A stretch of 64,000 bases of DNA from positions 310,001-374,000 of the forward strand of contig JAQSEB010000061.1 of assembly GCA_030063045.1 (NCBI GenBank), read 5' to 3'. A model generated the notes under the pieces. The model worked only from the letters and a program-made list of their open reading frames with translations. It searched no databases and was not told the DNA's origin. Made by a program: the position numbers and the translations under genes. Source of the DNA: Pratylenchus scribneri (taxonomy: Eukaryota > Nematoda > Chromadorea > Rhabditida > Pratylenchidae). This document shows, in pieces, positions 55,318 to 64,000 of the stretch. How positions within the stretch are numbered: the first letter of the stretch is position 1; each line of letters begins with the position of its first letter.

Positions 55318-56237
55318 TCAAGCACCGATGCTGTTGGGCATCGTCAACATTGGCACCACCAAAATGGTCACTAAAACGGGTGAAGTGAATGATTTGATTG
55401 TGTTGCTGAACAAATGAGTTGCTTGATCACCTGCGATTAGCAAAATTGCCAGAATCAAAACTGCATTTGGCAATGTCCCGATTCCGCCATTTCCATCATT
55501 ATTGGCCCCATCTTTCCCTTCATCTTTTTTCTTATTGTCTCCACCACCACTTTTGCCCGTATTGTCCACAACATTGCCCTTGAATGCGTCATTGCACAAA
55601 TCGTCAGTGCAGTGTGTGCATTTGCAACCCTCAACGCAATTGTTATTGGTGGAACAAGTTTGGAGAACTTAAAAAGACTATCATATTTATCACATCATAT
55701 AAAAAATTCGACAAAATATTACTTAAATTTCCACTCTCTAGCAGATTTATTGAAATAGCTACTATATCTAGGGTGAAAGTGAGAAGTATTCAGAAGGACT
55801 GAAAATTTAAATATGTTTTATTTTTAAAAATTCCATTCAAAAAATAACTTGAAAAAATCATTAAGAATTTAATATATTCGCATTTGTTGGATTTCATGTA
55901 CAAAAAAGTAGAAAATTTGGTAATAGATCGAAACAATTTTTATGAATTTATACCAATTTGTGTTTTTAGTGGCCAATGACAAAAATTCACATTATACATA
56001 CCTCCTGGGCAAGTTGCATACATACAGTATTTGTCTGCTGGTGCAAAGCATTGCATTTCTACAACATTATGGTCGGCATTAACATTATCGTAACATTTGT
56101 TCACCCCTATGATATTAAATATTATTTTTCATTCTCCAAATTTTAAAAGATAATAAACTATTACCACGAACAGTGGCAATGCCCACCAGAAGGAGAACCA
56201 AAATAATTGGCAAAATGATGATGCCGCCGTTGTTCAT
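55318..56237 (-). CDS. Ly6/uPAR-like GPI-type surface protein
   Basis: Three exons join in phase from ATG 56237. Signal peptide MNNGGIIILPIILVLLLVGI; then a ten-cysteine domain with the Ly6 layout: GVNKCYDNVNADHN, EMQCFAPADKYCMYATCPGG, VLQTCSTNNNCVEGCKCTHC, and the terminal CN of DDLCNDA. A low-complexity Lys/Asp/Gly linker (GGGDNKKKDEGKDGANND) leads to a hydrophobic C-terminus (AVLILAILLIAG and PVLVTILVVPML), as in GPI-anchored Ly6 proteins, though two hydrophobic stretches are present instead of one. Ly6 proteins of nematodes act at neuronal and epidermal surfaces; no specific ligand can be named. It shares its cysteine block with the gene at 9993-10443. Confidence 0.78.
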
Positions 56238-57595
56238 CTTGGTCGACAAAGACTTGATGATGTTTGGTAGGAATTAAATTTGAGATATGTTTGTTTATTT
56301 GCTTGAAATTTTATAAATTTATGTTTTTAAATTTAGATGGATGTATCAGATTATCGGATCGACTTTCGATTCTGCCGTTTTAATCTCGATTTTAGGACAT
56401 TTTGGAACCGAAATTTCAATTTACAACTTTTTAATTCGCCCAAAATTCAATTAATTTTTGAGGCTCCGATTGTATGATATACAATTTTTTGGGGTATCGT
56501 ATTTCGTATCATTTGTCATTTCTGTCCTATTTTTTTGATAATGCTTTAGGGCAAAATGAAAATGAAAGAATTTATTACAATTTTTAAGCCATTTCATCGT
56601 AATTTCCATTAATAAAATGGGGTGGAAATTAGAAAATGATTGCGATGATTCGACGACTATTTGATTTTCATCCAAACTCTCAAATTATTTGGCCCATTAG
56701 ATTGGCTTATTTTTTAGTGATGAAAAACGAAAATATTTGTTGATGAAATGAATGATGAATCACATTTTATTATTAATATTTTTTACTTTTTTATATATTT
56801 TTATGATCATTATTAATTAGTATTTGATGTTCGGGCATCGAGATTTTTCTATAAAATCAACGAATTTGAGAATCGAGTTACGATCAATCAAATTTTACCC
56901 GGATCCAATTAGCATTTTTTTCACCAAGATTCCATGGAATCTGGTATTTTTGATGGAATCAGAGGTATATCACAATCACAATCCGAAATTCTATCACTCT
57001 AAGTAGTTGCCGCACAAAAATTTTTCATATTCATACTCAGCTCAACAAGCTCTTTCGAATGAGCTGTAACTCGACCGAATCCGCGCCAATACCGTAAACC
57101 ACAATTTTAATCTGTCATTTCTAATTTAGGCCTATTTTCTTGCTTTATGATCAAAACTTTTTGCCATTTCCATCAAGTCAATTAATTCGAAAGAGGGAAA
57201 TGGACATTCAATAATGGAAATAAGATAAAATGTACATCGAAGAGAAATACTCTATTCCTTTTAAACAAATGAATGTTGAAAGGAAATTAAATTATGCAAT
57301 TAACAAAATTCATCATTCTTTTATAAATTCCTTTTGCTACTAATTAAGACAAGCTATTTTTCAAATTTGAAGAAATTCAAAAAAAAATTAGAAAATTTCA
57401 TTTATTCTAAAGCTAGAAAATAATAAATGAAATAAAGAAATTACAAAAATATAGAACCGAAATGAGAATTAAAAAATGGTATCCGATGAAAAATCCGTTT
57501 CATATCTTTCTTTTCTTTTTGAACCGGGATCAAAAAATTGCCTTCAGCCAAAATCAACAAAATCCATTTCAATGCCATTTCATCTTTTCCTTTCT
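56238..57595. other. Intergenic region, nothing supported
   Basis: No ORF with a start, splice sites and composition of a real exon was seen on either strand. Confidence 0.45.
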
Positions 57596-57928
57596 CTATT
57601 GGACTTGGACATTGATTTTGATGAATAATTGCAACAATGGAATTAATTGTTGGATCAATTTGATCAACAATTGCACTGAAAAAAAAGCATTAATAAAAAT
57701 TAAATTAATTATTTTCGGTCGAATAAACTTACAAGGAGGAGGAGGCGGAGTTGATGGGGTCGATGGGGTTGTTGGGGTAGTCGGAGTGGTTGGGGTAGTC
57801 GGTGTTGTGGGCGGTGTTTGGCCGGGAGGGAAAAGTTGGATTGAGGCGGATGCTTCGAATGCCATTGCCGCACTGCTGGCCAAAATCACAACCAAAGGAA
57901 GAATAAGTGCCAATTTGTTGAATGCCAT
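57596..57928 (-). CDS. Secreted Pro-Thr-repeat protein with C-terminal amphipathic helix (paralogue 2)
   Basis: Two exons (57928-57733 and 57675-57596) join in phase to 91 residues. Signal peptide MAFNKLALILPLVVILASSA; a short spacer (FEASASIQLFPPGQTP); PTT repeats that turn into PST repeats; PPPP; then the second exon, LQLLIKLIQQLIPLLQLFIK with tail INVQVQ. The second exon is exactly 80 nt in both paralogues, the intron falls in the same phase just after the proline run, and the helix aligns with VELLIQLIQQLIAILQ of the gene at 52494-53202. The two copies have diverged in signal peptide and tail but keep architecture and helix, which supports a real gene family. Function unknown. Confidence 0.8.
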   Translation of the reverse strand: MAFNKLALILPLVVILASSAAMAFEASASIQLFPPGQTPPTTPTTPTTPTTPTTPSTPSTPPPPPCKFIRPKIINLIFINAFFSVQLLIKLIQQLIPLLQLFIKINVQVQ

Positions 57929-58703
57929 TTTTAGTGAGAGGATTGAAATTGGATTCGAAAGTGAATTTAGAATGGATTTTGAATTGAATGTTTAGGAATG
58001 CCTGTTTTCCACCTAAATTTATAGCAAATTTGCGAGTTGCACTTTCCCCCTTTTCCATGGGATCATTTGGGCGATCACGGTTGATCCTTGTAATTGGCCC
58101 ATTCCCCCTTTTTGGATTATTTGGCCAAATTCCATAAATGCCGGAATTCAAACCAATCTTTTTCTCCCTCTCTCTCTCAACCATCCAATAATCAATGGCA
58201 CCCTTGTGATGGGGCATGAGGCCGAATGGATTTGAATCAATAAATGTGATCAATTTTCAGATGACAAAGTGCAAAAGAAATAAATTATATTTTTTGGAAA
58301 ATGGAGAATTTGAATGAATTTTTGTAAAAAAAAAGATAGAAAATTGCACTTCTGATAATTAATTAAATATTAAGAAAATATTAATTTATCCACAAATTAT
58401 GTAATTTGCCCACAAATCTTCGTATCAAAAATTAATAGTTTTTGAGACTATGAGCATAACTTTGTCATAGCAGAATGTTTAGACTTAAGATTTGTCTTTT
58501 GGGTTAGTTTTAAATAAGAATTAAAGAGGATAGAAAAAAATTAAAGAAATGATGATTTGGTCAAGTTATGTTGAAAAATTAAGAATAAATCCAAGATTTA
58601 TGGCAAAACAATGGAATCCATTTTACATTAAATATTTATTGACCAGTATTATTCATTCATAAATATAATTAATAAATATTTTAATTCATAAATTTTAATT
58701 AAT
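57929..58703. other. Intergenic region
   Basis: Between the Pro-Thr gene and the 3' end of the MAM-like gene. No feature seen. Confidence 0.45.
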
Positions 58704-61700
58704 TCATTCTTCCTCATTGGATTTGCAAATTTGCTTGAATTCCTTGTCATCGGCCCGGTGCAATCGAATGGCATCAATGGCACAAATGCCCAACCCAGTG
58801 CCATAGAATTCGCAAATGAACATCAACTAAAATTGAATTTAATATTTTCTTATAATTTTCTATTTCCCACTTTTGTTGTGCCATTTGCACATTCAATTTT
58901 GTCGGCTTTCCATCCATTCGATTTATTTTCAATTGTTGAAATTGAGGAGAAGAATGTGTCACTTTCGAAGGGACATTCCATTTCGGATGGACTTCGACCA
59001 TTCATGAAACAACAACTGCCAAAAAAATTCAATTTTACTGAATTTGCCTTTGGAATGTTTTGATTATTTTTATTTTATATAATTTCAATTTCAATTAGAT
59101 TTCATCATTTTGAACCTAAATTATGGTCAATAGAAATTTTGGACTCTAAACAGGTTTAACATTTTTTAAATTGAAAAAAAACTAAATTTATTATGCAGAA
59201 TCGAATGAGTTATATAAATTAATGGTCTATGAAGTCTGCCCCTTCTATACTTATATTTTTGGTAATTGGAAATCAAAATCGGCCAAAAAAAACAGAATTG
59301 ACTGCAAAATTTATAAGGAAATTGATGGGATTTACGCGCTGAATTTGGGTTTTTGCATTGAATTTGATGTGGCCGATTGGAAATGATTGAATTGCACAAC
59401 ATATTGTCCATCTGTCATATTTGTTGCCGATTCGAAAACGGCAACTTCCCCGGGGCTAATTTTTGCTTCCACAATGAAAGAATTGCCGACTGTAAAAGGA
59501 AAATAGGGGAAATTAGATGGCAGTCAATGAATTTATCCAAACTCTTTTTTCTCGAAAATCGTGCAGAATTGCTTGAAAATAATTTTGAATTTGTAAATCC
59601 ACAAGAAGAATGTTCAAATCGGCAACCGCCAAAAGTGAAGCATGGGCGAATGCTGGAATTTAAATAAATTATTGAAACAAATATTTTGGCCAACTTTTTG
59701 TGCACTTTTATCAGCGAATTTTGGCCATTAATCTTTTTGATGTTTTTCTTCACCATCAAATCCGATTCCCCTTGCTCCTCTTCTTCCTTTGGATCCAAAA
59801 GGAAATTGGCAAATTTATCACCAAAAATGGCATTCATTGCTGAAAATGTTCATATTAAATTGGTAAAAATATTTAATTTGTCGAAAAAAAACTCTAAAAA
59901 AGACAAAAAAAAAAGAATAGATAATAATCAAAATAATTATTTGTTTGATGACTTGCGTTTACCCTACATTCACAAACCAAATATACCCTATATAGCTGGT
60001 CAAGACGCATTGAATGGTATATAATTTTGGGTATGGTTTGGTCAACAATTAAAGGGTAATTAAACGGTTTAAACCAATTTTGGTTTGGTCAACAATTAAA
60101 GGGTATTAAACGGTTTAAACCAATTTTGGTTTGGTCAACAATTAAAGGGTATTAAATGGTTTAAACCCATTTTGGTTTGGTCAACAATTAAAGGGTATTA
60201 AACGGTTTAAACCCATTTTGGTTTGGTCAACAATTAAAGGGTATTAAACGGTTTAAACCAATTTTAGTTTGGTTAACAATTAAAGGGTAAACGGTTTAAA
60301 CCCATTTTGGTTTAATGGTTCAAAACTAAGGCAGAATTGATTAAACCCATGCTAAAACATGATCAAATGATGCCTCTTTAATCTATCGATGGAGGAATAT
60401 AAGATTTAATGGGTATAGGATAAACTTTTTAACCCTTACAATCTTTTCGGCAATTTCAATCTTTTAATGTTTTTTTGACAAATTAATTATTTCCTCTATT
60501 AAATATCCTATAAATTTTACGGTCTTTTTCTCTGTCTGTCATTTCTTTTGTCGGTGCCGCTCTCAAATTTGGCTTAGCCACTTCATAAGTGATCAAATCT
60601 TTCCCATGGCCATTTTTTTGATCGGTCAATTCAAATTCGGTTTGTTCCATCTCTTTTGCCGAAATTGGTTCCCCTTCCCATTCTCCATTTGTGCAATAAT
60701 CCGTTTGAACATGAATATAATCGATCAAAACTGTGACAATTGCCGTTCCCATTTGACTTCGATTTTTTAATTGGAAATATAACTGGAATTTGAGATGTAA
60801 TTAAATTAATTTCATGAAAATTTCATTAAACGGTATAGCCAAACTTCTCGCCTTTTATATTAACTCATCAAAGAATGATCCAATTTTGAAGATTTTGTAA
60901 TCAAATTAAAGGTCAGACTTTTTGTTCTTTAATTATATTAATTTTATTTAATATAGTCAAGAAATAATGAAATTAAGCCCAAAATTCTTTTTTAAATAAC
61001 CTTCATTTTGGTTAGTGAATTTTAGATATTTTTTGTACAAAATTTAATAAATCTAAACCAATTTAAATAAACTTAACATAATAGCCAATAGTCTATACTT
61101 TTCAATATGATAAAAAAAAACAAAATTTGTTCAGTTCTTGATTAGTAAATTTCAAGTTGATCCTCAATCCAATTCTCTTACTCGAATATCCAAATTAACC
61201 GGCACTCGAATGGCCAATGGGTCAATTGAGAATTGTGTCCTAGGGTCCATCAACATGCAGGCACTTTCTATTTCTTGCCAATTTTCCTCCTCCTCCGGCC
61301 TCCAGCATAGCTCCAATTCAGCGGTGGCACTTTGCCAATGCCTTCATTATTCCATTATTAATTATTCCTTCATAAAATTCCCCACCGAATGATCAATTCC
61401 AATTCGCCGGTGCTTGTACAAAAAGTGCAAGATTCCCAAATGGATGCTCCTTCACTCGCTCCATTTGCGGTTATTGCAACAAAGGAGGATTCGGGCGGCA
61501 ATAAGCCAACCGCCCGAAACCGTTTTGCATACCAACGATAGTTAGCCTGGAGGAAATTAATTTATTTTTGAATAGGAAAGGGAAGAGGAAGACTTCGTCG
61601 TGGATTTTGGCTGTCGTCAAAGATTGGTTTGGCGTTTGCCAACAACAATTTGAGGAAATTTTTGTGCCTCCTTCAAATGTACAATCCAGTGGATTTTCGC

Positions 61701-61840
61701 CATTTTGGAATTCGGAATCATTGCAAAAAACAAAAATAACATTTAAAATGGAGAAAATAAATGCCAGAAAAAGTTTGGCTAAATAAATGAGGGGATTTTT
61801 GCTTATTCAAATTAAATAAACCACCTCCTTTCATTGTCAT
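58704..61840 (-). CDS. Secreted protein with MAM-like domains
   Basis: MAM domains are extracellular adhesion modules of about 160 residues. The first exon (MTMKG) splices to a hydrophobic signal (AKLFLAFIFSILNVIFVFCN). A MAM-like unit follows: NPLDCTFEGGTKISSNCCWQ, then RAVGLLPPESSFVAITANGA, IWESCTFCTSTGELELIIR, LELCWRPEEEENWQEIE, and a strand-rich YFQLKNRSQMGTAIVTVLID end. A second unit starts CFTFGGCRFEHSSCGFTNSK, and the last exons read MECPFESDTFFS and GICAIDAIRLHRADD, ending ICKSNEEE at 58704. The C-x-F-E...C-x-W and ..AIDAI motifs are typical of MAM, but spacing is loose. About 3.1 kb of minus strand; the middle joins are not fully verified. An intron holds copy H of the 46-bp element. 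Confidence 0.65.
59961..60390 (-). repeat. 46-bp-repeat dispersed element, copy H
   Basis: Six units in reverse orientation, with GCTGGTCAAGACGCATTGAA at one end and AACATGATCAAATGATGCCT at the other. It lies in an intron of the MAM-like gene, in sense orientation. Confidence 0.9.
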
Positions 61841-62404
61841 CAAAAATGAAGGGAATATTTTATGAAAAGGGCAAAATGTATTTGAGTTGATTTGAGATTT
61901 TGTAAAATAAAATTTAGGCTAACAAGCTTGTTTTAAGCGGCTGACGAATAAAATTGGCGCTTCTTTAAGGGAAGAAGAATTTGAGGATGATTTGCTTGTA
62001 TTAAATTGGGCGAAGGGGGAAATTTTTGTGGAGGAAAGGGAAAGGTCGACACGACGGAGGGCAAAGGGGGCAAAACACAACACAGGGCAATGCCGCCAAT
62101 TTGCGCGATTTGTGAGGGATGCTGCGAAAACAGAGGAAAGAAAATACCAAAAACAGGTTCAGCAATAGCAGAAGAAGAAGAAGATGACAACCAGCAATTC
62201 AAATTGTGCACCCTTCATCGGCATTTTTCCACGGAAAGGAAGAATCCCCCGAACCGAGAAAAATTGCGGCAACGGATGTGCAAATCAGCATAAAATGTGA
62301 TATGGTGATTGAACAATCAAATTATATGTATGAATGTGATGCGCTAATCGAGAATACTGAAACATTTTAAAATGGGAAATTTGCAAAAACGAGAGTTGTG
62401 GATT
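61841..62404. other. Region without a supported gene
   Basis: ORFs on both strands between 61933 and 62293 look compositionally biased (GGKGK..., SSSSSSA...) and lack splice or family support. It lies upstream of the MAM-like gene. Confidence 0.4.
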
Positions 62405-63070
62405 TCTAGCCGAAAGAAACTAACCGGAATGAAACACAAATTTTTCCGGAAAACACAAATCTAACTGGAGAAACACAAATCTAACCGGAAAACACAAAAC
62501 AAATCTAACTTAAAAAAAATTAATCTAATCGGAATGAAACACAAATCTAACTTGAAAAAAATTAATCTAACCGGAATGAAACACAAATCTAACTTGAAAA
62601 AAATCAATCTAACCGGAATGAAACACAAATCTAACTTGAAAAAAATCAATCTAACCGGAATGAAACACAAATCTAACTTGAAAAAAATTAATCTAACCGG
62701 AATGAAACACAAATCTAACTTGAAAAAAATCAATCTAACCGGAATGAAACACAAATTTTTCCGGAAAACACAAATCTAACTGGAGAAACACAAATCTAAC
62801 CGGAAAACACAAAACAAATCTAACTTGAAAAAAATTAATCTAACCGGAATGAAACACAAATCTAACTTGAAAAAAATCAATCTAACCGGAATGAAACACA
62901 AATTTTTCCGGAAAACACAAATCTAACCGGAAAACACAAATCCTACCGGAAAACATAAATCTAACCGGAAAACACAAATCTAAATGGAAGAAACACAAAT
63001 CGAACCGAAAAACACAAATCTAAATGCAAGAAACACAAATCTAACCGGAAAACACATATCTAATTGAAAG
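62405..63070. repeat. 36/42-bp minisatellite related to the stomatin-intron family
   Basis: Tandem units of AACCGGAATGAAACACAAAT, CTAACTTGAAAAAAATTAAT and shorter AACCGGAAAACACAAATCT variants. The core ATGAAACACAA and TTTTTCCGGAAAA is shared with 4897-5395. The long ORFs here are repeat artefacts. Confidence 0.93.
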
Positions 63071-63876
63071 ATATTTCATTGCCTATTTAATTAAATATAT
63101 TTTTAATTGCCTGAAATTGTGACAGTCTATTCCATTTCCATTCCAAATTCCAATTGTTTATGTTTTATTCTCTTTTTGCTCAAAAATATGCCGAAAGCAT
63201 TATTGACATATATAAACAATTTTTACTGCATTAAATGGAAACTTTCCGTTTTTTTGCATTTTTGTGTCATATAAAGGATGTCAAAAATTGTGATGGCCAA
63301 TATCCCCTCTCCAATGCCCCTCTTCATTCATTCAATATCCACTTTTACTCCAACAAATCCGCGTGTCTCTTTGCTCCTTCCATTTAGGTTTAATGGTCGT
63401 CCTGGCAACTGCCATTTTGAAGGGAGGAGGGAGGTTGGCTCGAGATGAGTGGCCAAGAAAGTGAATTTGTCCCCATTTTCCCTTTTCCTTCTTTCTCTCT
63501 GGAAGGGCGCCATCATCCACCCATATTTTTTCCTCCATGGGATGCCTAATAGCTTTAAATAAGCCATTGTGGGAATTTTTGGCCTAGTAAAAATTGCCTT
63601 TTTCTGTTGAACAAAACAGCAAATCCAATTTTCTATCATTATTAAAATCCCCTTTTACATTTTCCCATTTATTTTGCACTTTTTAAGCCATAATATTTTT
63701 ATTTTTACTTTAATTTTCCACCTCATTTCCCCGCCAAATTTGTCCATTATTTGACCTAATTTTTTGCCAACTTTCTTTACTTACTTTTTTTGTTCTTCAT
63801 TCATAAATAATTCAAGGCAAAAATAATAAAAGATAGAATCCATTTGGGTCAAAAATAATTCCAAAATGCCACCAAT
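63071..63876. other. Region without a supported gene
   Basis: AT-rich with scattered short ORFs; possibly 3' flank of the gene that begins beyond the window. Confidence 0.4.
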
Positions 63877-64000
63877 TTATTTTGACATCCTAATCCAGAA
63901 ATCATAATTTTTAATTCCCTTCTTATTAAATTTAGCCACCAATTGCGCACCAATCAAATTAATTGCCATCTTCTCCATCATCTTCTTATAATCCTCCTTT
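63877..64000 (-). CDS. C-terminal exon of an unidentified gene (partial)
   Basis: The minus strand reads KEDYKKMMEKMAINLIGAQL, VAKFNKKGIKNYDFWIRMSK and a TAA at 63877. It is open to the window edge. Codon use and Lys/Ile-rich composition fit the other genes here. The rest of the protein is outside the window, so no family is assigned. Confidence 0.45.
   Translation of the reverse strand, partial: KEDYKKMMEKMAINLIGAQLVAKFNKKGIKNYDFWIRMSK

Noticed and set aside
62461..62779. Repeat ORFs (IRLIFFKLDLCF.. and LTGMKHKSNLKK..)
   Set aside because: Products of the related minisatellite; no start context, splice sites or family match.
1..64000. CRISPR arrays, bacterial operons, prophage
   Set aside because: The tandem repeats have no unique spacers and the genes are intron-rich and animal-type.

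Overview
The window is nuclear DNA from a nematode. It is AT-rich, genes are split into many short exons, and most introns are about 40-60 bases. It carries several nematode-type protein families: a C6-domain secreted protein, MIG-18-like cysteine repeats, a QWGYGG-type secreted peptide precursor, Ly6-like membrane proteins and an otopetrin. Several introns fit only a GC-AG model. Frequent GC-AG introns are a reported feature of the potato cyst nematode Globodera, so a plant-parasitic tylenchid is plausible, but the species is inferred and not shown. All exon models were built by hand from reading frame, splice signals and family resemblance.

Layout: the 3' end of a cytoplasmic dynein-2 heavy chain gene (+, 1-2746), a stomatin (+, 3724-5599), a caudal/PAL-1 homeobox gene (-, 5880-7819), a small Ly6-like surface protein (-, 9993-10443), a very short lipin-like phosphatase (+, 11513-13107), a TMBIM/Lifeguard protein (-, 13334-15063), an unrecognised gene (-, 15824-16941), two hAT-type MITEs, a serpin pseudogene (+, 18707-19290), an unrecognised gene with an acidic tail (+, 19693-20702), a MIG-18-like secreted protein (+, 21034-22311), an 11.5-kb REJ-domain receptor gene (-, 22501-34019) that hosts a nested C6 gene, a young LTR element and a large minisatellite, a tubulin tyrosine ligase-like gene (+, 35418-40218), a DFR-like reductase (+, 40558-44448), an otopetrin (-, 44537-48235), a QWGYGG-type peptide precursor (+, 51205-52214), two paralogous Pro-Thr-repeat secreted proteins (-, 52494-53202 and 57596-57928), a Ly6-like protein (-, 55318-56237), a MAM-like secreted protein (-, 58704-61840) and the tail of another gene (-, 63877-64000).

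The repeat fraction is unusually rich. A 46-bp minisatellite-bearing element occurs eight times and every copy lies in an intron. One 25-bp minisatellite occupies introns of both the dynein-2 and the REJ gene, and a 36-bp family occurs at two loci. Four hAT-type MITEs keep their target-site duplications, there are two large foldback elements, and an LTR element of the TRIM type has nearly identical LTRs.

The genes do not form an operon or pathway that the sequence shows. Several (dynein-2, TTLL, REJ/polycystin-type receptor) belong to families used in sensory cilia, while others are secreted or surface proteins.
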